Below, in pieces: positions 40,898 to 43,348 of a stretch of DNA of 43,348 bases. The stretch is from Cytophagales bacterium (GTDB lineage Bacteria > Bacteroidota > Bacteroidia > Cytophagales > Amoebophilaceae). How positions within the stretch are numbered: the first letter of the stretch is position 1; every line of letters begins with the position of its first letter. The stretch spans positions 1 to 43,348 of the forward strand of contig JAHDDH010000002.1 of assembly GCA_020629455.1 (NCBI GenBank). Direction: 5' to 3'. The position numbers and the translations under genes were made by a program. Under the pieces are notes generated by a model. It made no database searches, had not been told where the DNA came from, and worked only from the letters and a program-made list of their open reading frames with translations.

Positions 40898-42253
40898 CTA
40901 AAGAATATATTCACTCATATCTTTACGTTTGGCTAAAGCTTGTAATTTTTTTATCACAAAATTTTGGTCAATCGTAATAGTTGATTTTGGCTGTATAGTA
41001 TCAGGTACATCAAACAAAAAATCATTTAGCAAATGACTCATGACAGTATGTAGCCTTCTTGCTCCTATGTTTTCTGTGTTTTCATTGATTTTACAGGCCA
41101 TATTGGCAATAGCTTGTAATGCTTCTTCTTCAAAATGTATATGAATATCTTCTGCTTTGAAGAGTGATTGATATTGTTTGATCAAAGCATTTTTAGGTTC
41201 TTTTAATATGAGGTAAAAATCAGTCTCTGTGAGATTTTCTAATGCTACACGAATAGGAAACCTTCCTTGAAGTTCAGGAATCAAATCTGTAGGCTTAGCT
41301 ACATGAAAAGCACCTGCTGCAATGAATAAAATATGATCTGTATGCACAGTACCATATTTTGTATGTACAGCACTACCTTCTACAATGGGCAAAAGATCGC
41401 GTTGTACACCTTCTCTACTAACGTGGCTATTATCTCTAGTAGCAAAATTTTCTGCTATTTTATCGATTTCGTCTATAAATATAATGCCTGTTGATTGTAC
41501 TTTTTCTATAGCTTCTTCTTTTACTTTATCCATATCAATCAATTTCGCACTTTCTTGTTCTAACAATATTTTTTTTGCCTCTGCTATTTTTACTTGTTTT
41601 TTTTTTTCTTTTTTGGGCATCATATCACCTATCATCTCTTGCAAATGAGACAAAGAAGATACATTCATCATACCCCCCATAATATCAGCACTCGGTGATT
41701 TGTATAGTTTTACAAAAATTTTTTTTTGATCTAAAACTCCTGCTCTTAATTTTTCTTTAAATTGCTCTCTTGTTTTTTGATTGCTTACATTTTCTACTGT
41801 AGCATTATTTTCTTGTGTATGATGTATAGACGGTATCAAGGCATCTAAAATAATTTTTTCAACATTTTTTGTTGCTTGCGCTTGTATTTTATTTTTATAT
41901 TTTTCTTTTACAATCCAAATAGCATTTTCTACTAAATCACGCACCATACTCTCTACATCACGTCCCACATAACCTACTTCTGTAAATTTAGAAGCTTCTA
42001 CTTTTACAAAAGGAGCATGTGTAATTTTAGCCAAACGTCTGGCAATTTCTGTTTTTCCTACACCGGTAGCACCAATCATCAGTATATTATTAGGGATAAT
42101 ATCTTTCTGAATATCAGTATCTAACTGCATTCTTCTCCATCGATTTCTTAAAGCCACAGCTACATTTTTTTTGGCTTGTTTTTGACCTATAATATATTTG
42201 TCCAATGTTTGGACAATCGCCTGTGGCGTTAAAACAGAAGGGTTTAAACACAT
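40898..42253 (-). CDS. hslU: ATP-dependent protease ATPase subunit HslU
   Basis: The unfoldase ring of HslUV. The chosen ATG at 42253 gives about 451 residues beginning MCLNPSVLTPQAIVQTLDKYIIGQ, as in homologues; the frame stays open ten codons further to 42283. Walker A GATGVGKTE, GYVGRDVESMVRDL (pore loop), the I-domain with its typical methionine-rich stretch (GGMMNVSSL), Walker B IIFIDEIDKIA and the C-terminal sensor-2 NIGARRLHTVM are all present. Its start overlaps the end of lon by 10 nt, so the two proteases are translationally linked. hslV is not in the window. Confidence 0.96.
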   Translation of the reverse strand: MCLNPSVLTPQAIVQTLDKYIIGQKQAKKNVAVALRNRWRRMQLDTDIQKDIIPNNILMIGATGVGKTEIARRLAKITHAPFVKVEASKFTEVGYVGRDVESMVRDLVENAIWIVKEKYKNKIQAQATKNVEKIILDALIPSIHHTQENNATVENVSNQKTREQFKEKLRAGVLDQKKIFVKLYKSPSADIMGGMMNVSSLSHLQEMIGDMMPKKEKKKQVKIAEAKKILLEQESAKLIDMDKVKEEAIEKVQSTGIIFIDEIDKIAENFATRDNSHVSREGVQRDLLPIVEGSAVHTKYGTVHTDHILFIAAGAFHVAKPTDLIPELQGRFPIRVALENLTETDFYLILKEPKNALIKQYQSLFKAEDIHIHFEEEALQAIANMACKINENTENIGARRLHTVMSHLLNDFLFDVPDTIQPKSTITIDQNFVIKKLQALAKRKDMSEYIL

Positions 42254-43348
42254 GATGATGCTTTTTCGTGATAATAGTCCCAAATCAAATGATCTTTCAC
42301 TGGATCTTTTTCTAAAACTAGAGGCACTAGTTCATCAATAGTATCGATATAAAAAATATGCATATTTTGGATGTACTCCTTTTTGATTTCGTCAATGTCT
42401 TTTTGATTTTTTTCTGAGAGAATAATAGTATCTATCCCTGCATGCTTGGCTGCTAAAATTTTTTCTTGTATACCACCTACAGGCAATATTTTCCCTCTCA
42501 ATGTAATTTCTCCTGTCATCGCCAATTTTCCCTTTACTTTTCTTTGGGTATAGAGCGAAAGTATAGCAGAAAATAGTGTAATACCTGCGGAAGGACCATC
42601 TTTTGGTATAGCACCTGCTGGCACATGGATATGTAAATCATATTGTTGAAAAATACGATGATCAATGGCATAATCAGATGCATAAGCTTTGATATAAGAT
42701 AGAGCAGTGATAGCAGATTCTTTCATCACATCCCCTAATTGTCCTGATAAAGTCAACTTGCCTTTGCCTTTACTTAAAGATGCTTCAATAAAAAGAATAT
42801 CACCACCTACGGGTGTCCAAGCCAATCCTATGGCTACGCCTGGTGCTGTGATGTTTTGATAAATTTCTTTATCAAAAGTAGCATGTCCTAAAAGTTGTGT
42901 AATGTTTTCTACATGTATTTTTTTGACATAAGATTCATTAAGCACAATATTTTTGGCTGTTTTACGTACCGTAGCTCCTATTTTTCTATTCAACTCTCGT
43001 ACTCCTGACTCTCGGGTATACTCTTCAATAATTTTTTGAATTGCTGCTAATGTCAAAGTAACATCTTTAGCTTTCAAACCATGATTTTTTTTTTGTTTGG
43101 GTAACAAATATTTTTGTGCTATCAATATTTTTTCTTCTATAGTATAGCCATTTACATCAATCACTTCCATTCTATCCAACAAAGGTTTTGAAATAGTATC
43201 TAATGTGTTGGCTGTGGCAATGAATAGCACTTGCGATAAATCGTAAGGCATTTCTAAAAAATGATCGGTAAAAGTATTATTTTGTTCAGGGTCTAAAACT
43301 TCAAGCAAAGCAGAAGAAGGATCTCCTCTAAATTGATGGTTTACTTTA
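42244..43348 (-). CDS. lon: Lon protease, C-terminal part (runs off the right edge)
   Basis: ATP-dependent serine protease. The frame is open to the window edge, reading KVNHQFRGDPSSALLEVLDPEQN, so the N-terminal domain and most of the ATPase module are outside; a TTG at 43308 is an internal leucine codon, not a start. Visible parts are the AAA+ sensor region (FIATANTLDTISKPLLDRMEVI) and the proteolytic domain with catalytic Ser in PKDGPSAGITL and catalytic Lys in LRGKILPVGGIQEKILAAKHAG. hslU follows with a 10-nt overlap. Confidence 0.97.
   Translation of the reverse strand, partial: KVNHQFRGDPSSALLEVLDPEQNNTFTDHFLEMPYDLSQVLFIATANTLDTISKPLLDRMEVIDVNGYTIEEKILIAQKYLLPKQKKNHGLKAKDVTLTLAAIQKIIEEYTRESGVRELNRKIGATVRKTAKNIVLNESYVKKIHVENITQLLGHATFDKEIYQNITAPGVAIGLAWTPVGGDILFIEASLSKGKGKLTLSGQLGDVMKESAITALSYIKAYASDYAIDHRIFQQYDLHIHVPAGAIPKDGPSAGITLFSAILSLYTQRKVKGKLAMTGEITLRGKILPVGGIQEKILAAKHAGIDTIILSEKNQKDIDEIKKEYIQNMHIFYIDTIDELVPLVLEKDPVKDHLIWDYYHEKASSCV

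Noticed and set aside
43306-43308. TTG as a start codon for the lon fragment
   Set aside because: The frame continues to the window edge with conserved Lon residues; this TTG is an internal leucine codon.
1-43348. Insertion sequences, CRISPR array or prophage
   Set aside because: I saw no transposase with terminal inverted repeats, no regularly spaced direct repeats and no phage structural genes; the only mobile-type protein is the Rpn-family gene.

Overview
This AT-rich window looks like chromosome from an obligate intracellular Bacteroidota bacterium, most likely Amoebophilaceae (the Cardinium / Amoebophilus group). The evidence is an ATP/ADP translocase of the energy-parasite type, a 16S rRNA start with Bacteroidota character, a Bacteroidota-type promoter (GTTG, 20 nt, TATATTTG), Bacteroidota family proteins (PUR-alpha-like DUF3276, dicluster ferredoxin, paired rhomboids) and A-rich, largely Shine-Dalgarno-free gene starts. 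The genus is inferred; nothing in the window proves it.

Layout. 1-233: 5' end of a 16S rRNA gene leaving the left edge on the minus strand, with its leader, a boxA-like element and a promoter. 234-3649: plus-strand HIT protein, dihydrofolate reductase, then an overlapping pair of M20 amidohydrolase and MenC/N-acylamino-acid-racemase-like enolase-superfamily protein. 3926-9019: pseudouridine synthase, a one-bundle SemiSWEET, and a two-gene lipoprotein operon whose first gene carries an OTU-protease-like Cys motif and a pentanucleotide repeat in its N-terminal codons. 9220-18427: chorismate synthase, primase, a LolC/E-like permease, rplT-rpmI-infC, an apparently inactive rhomboid, peptidyl-tRNA hydrolase, L25 and the ATP/ADP translocase. 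18428-24216: a CAT-anticodon tRNA, NrnA-like phosphoesterase, FKBP lipoprotein, murG, pheS, lipA. 24289-29732: an Rpn/PD-(D/E)XK protein, groEL-groES, malate dehydrogenase and a second, apparently active rhomboid. 29740-43348: thiL, tRNA-Val, a CADD-family protein, then a long minus-strand run (uvrA, DUF3276, ferredoxin, TPR protein, ftsK, pyrD, beta-barrel-like protein, hslU, lon).

How it fits together. Core information processing, protein quality control (GroESL, Lon, HslU, FKBP) and division/envelope functions (FtsK, MurG) sit beside scavenging functions: ATP import, a possible sugar carrier, and ThiL acting on thiamine monophosphate. The CADD homologue keeps every active-site residue I could align with Chlamydia trachomatis CADD, including the tyrosine consumed as the precursor of p-aminobenzoate. 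With dihydrofolate reductase also present, this suggests a folate route independent of pabABC. The most accessory-looking locus is the two-lipoprotein operon: its repeat tract could switch expression by slipped-strand mispairing.

No insertion sequence, prophage, CRISPR array or complete rRNA operon is visible.
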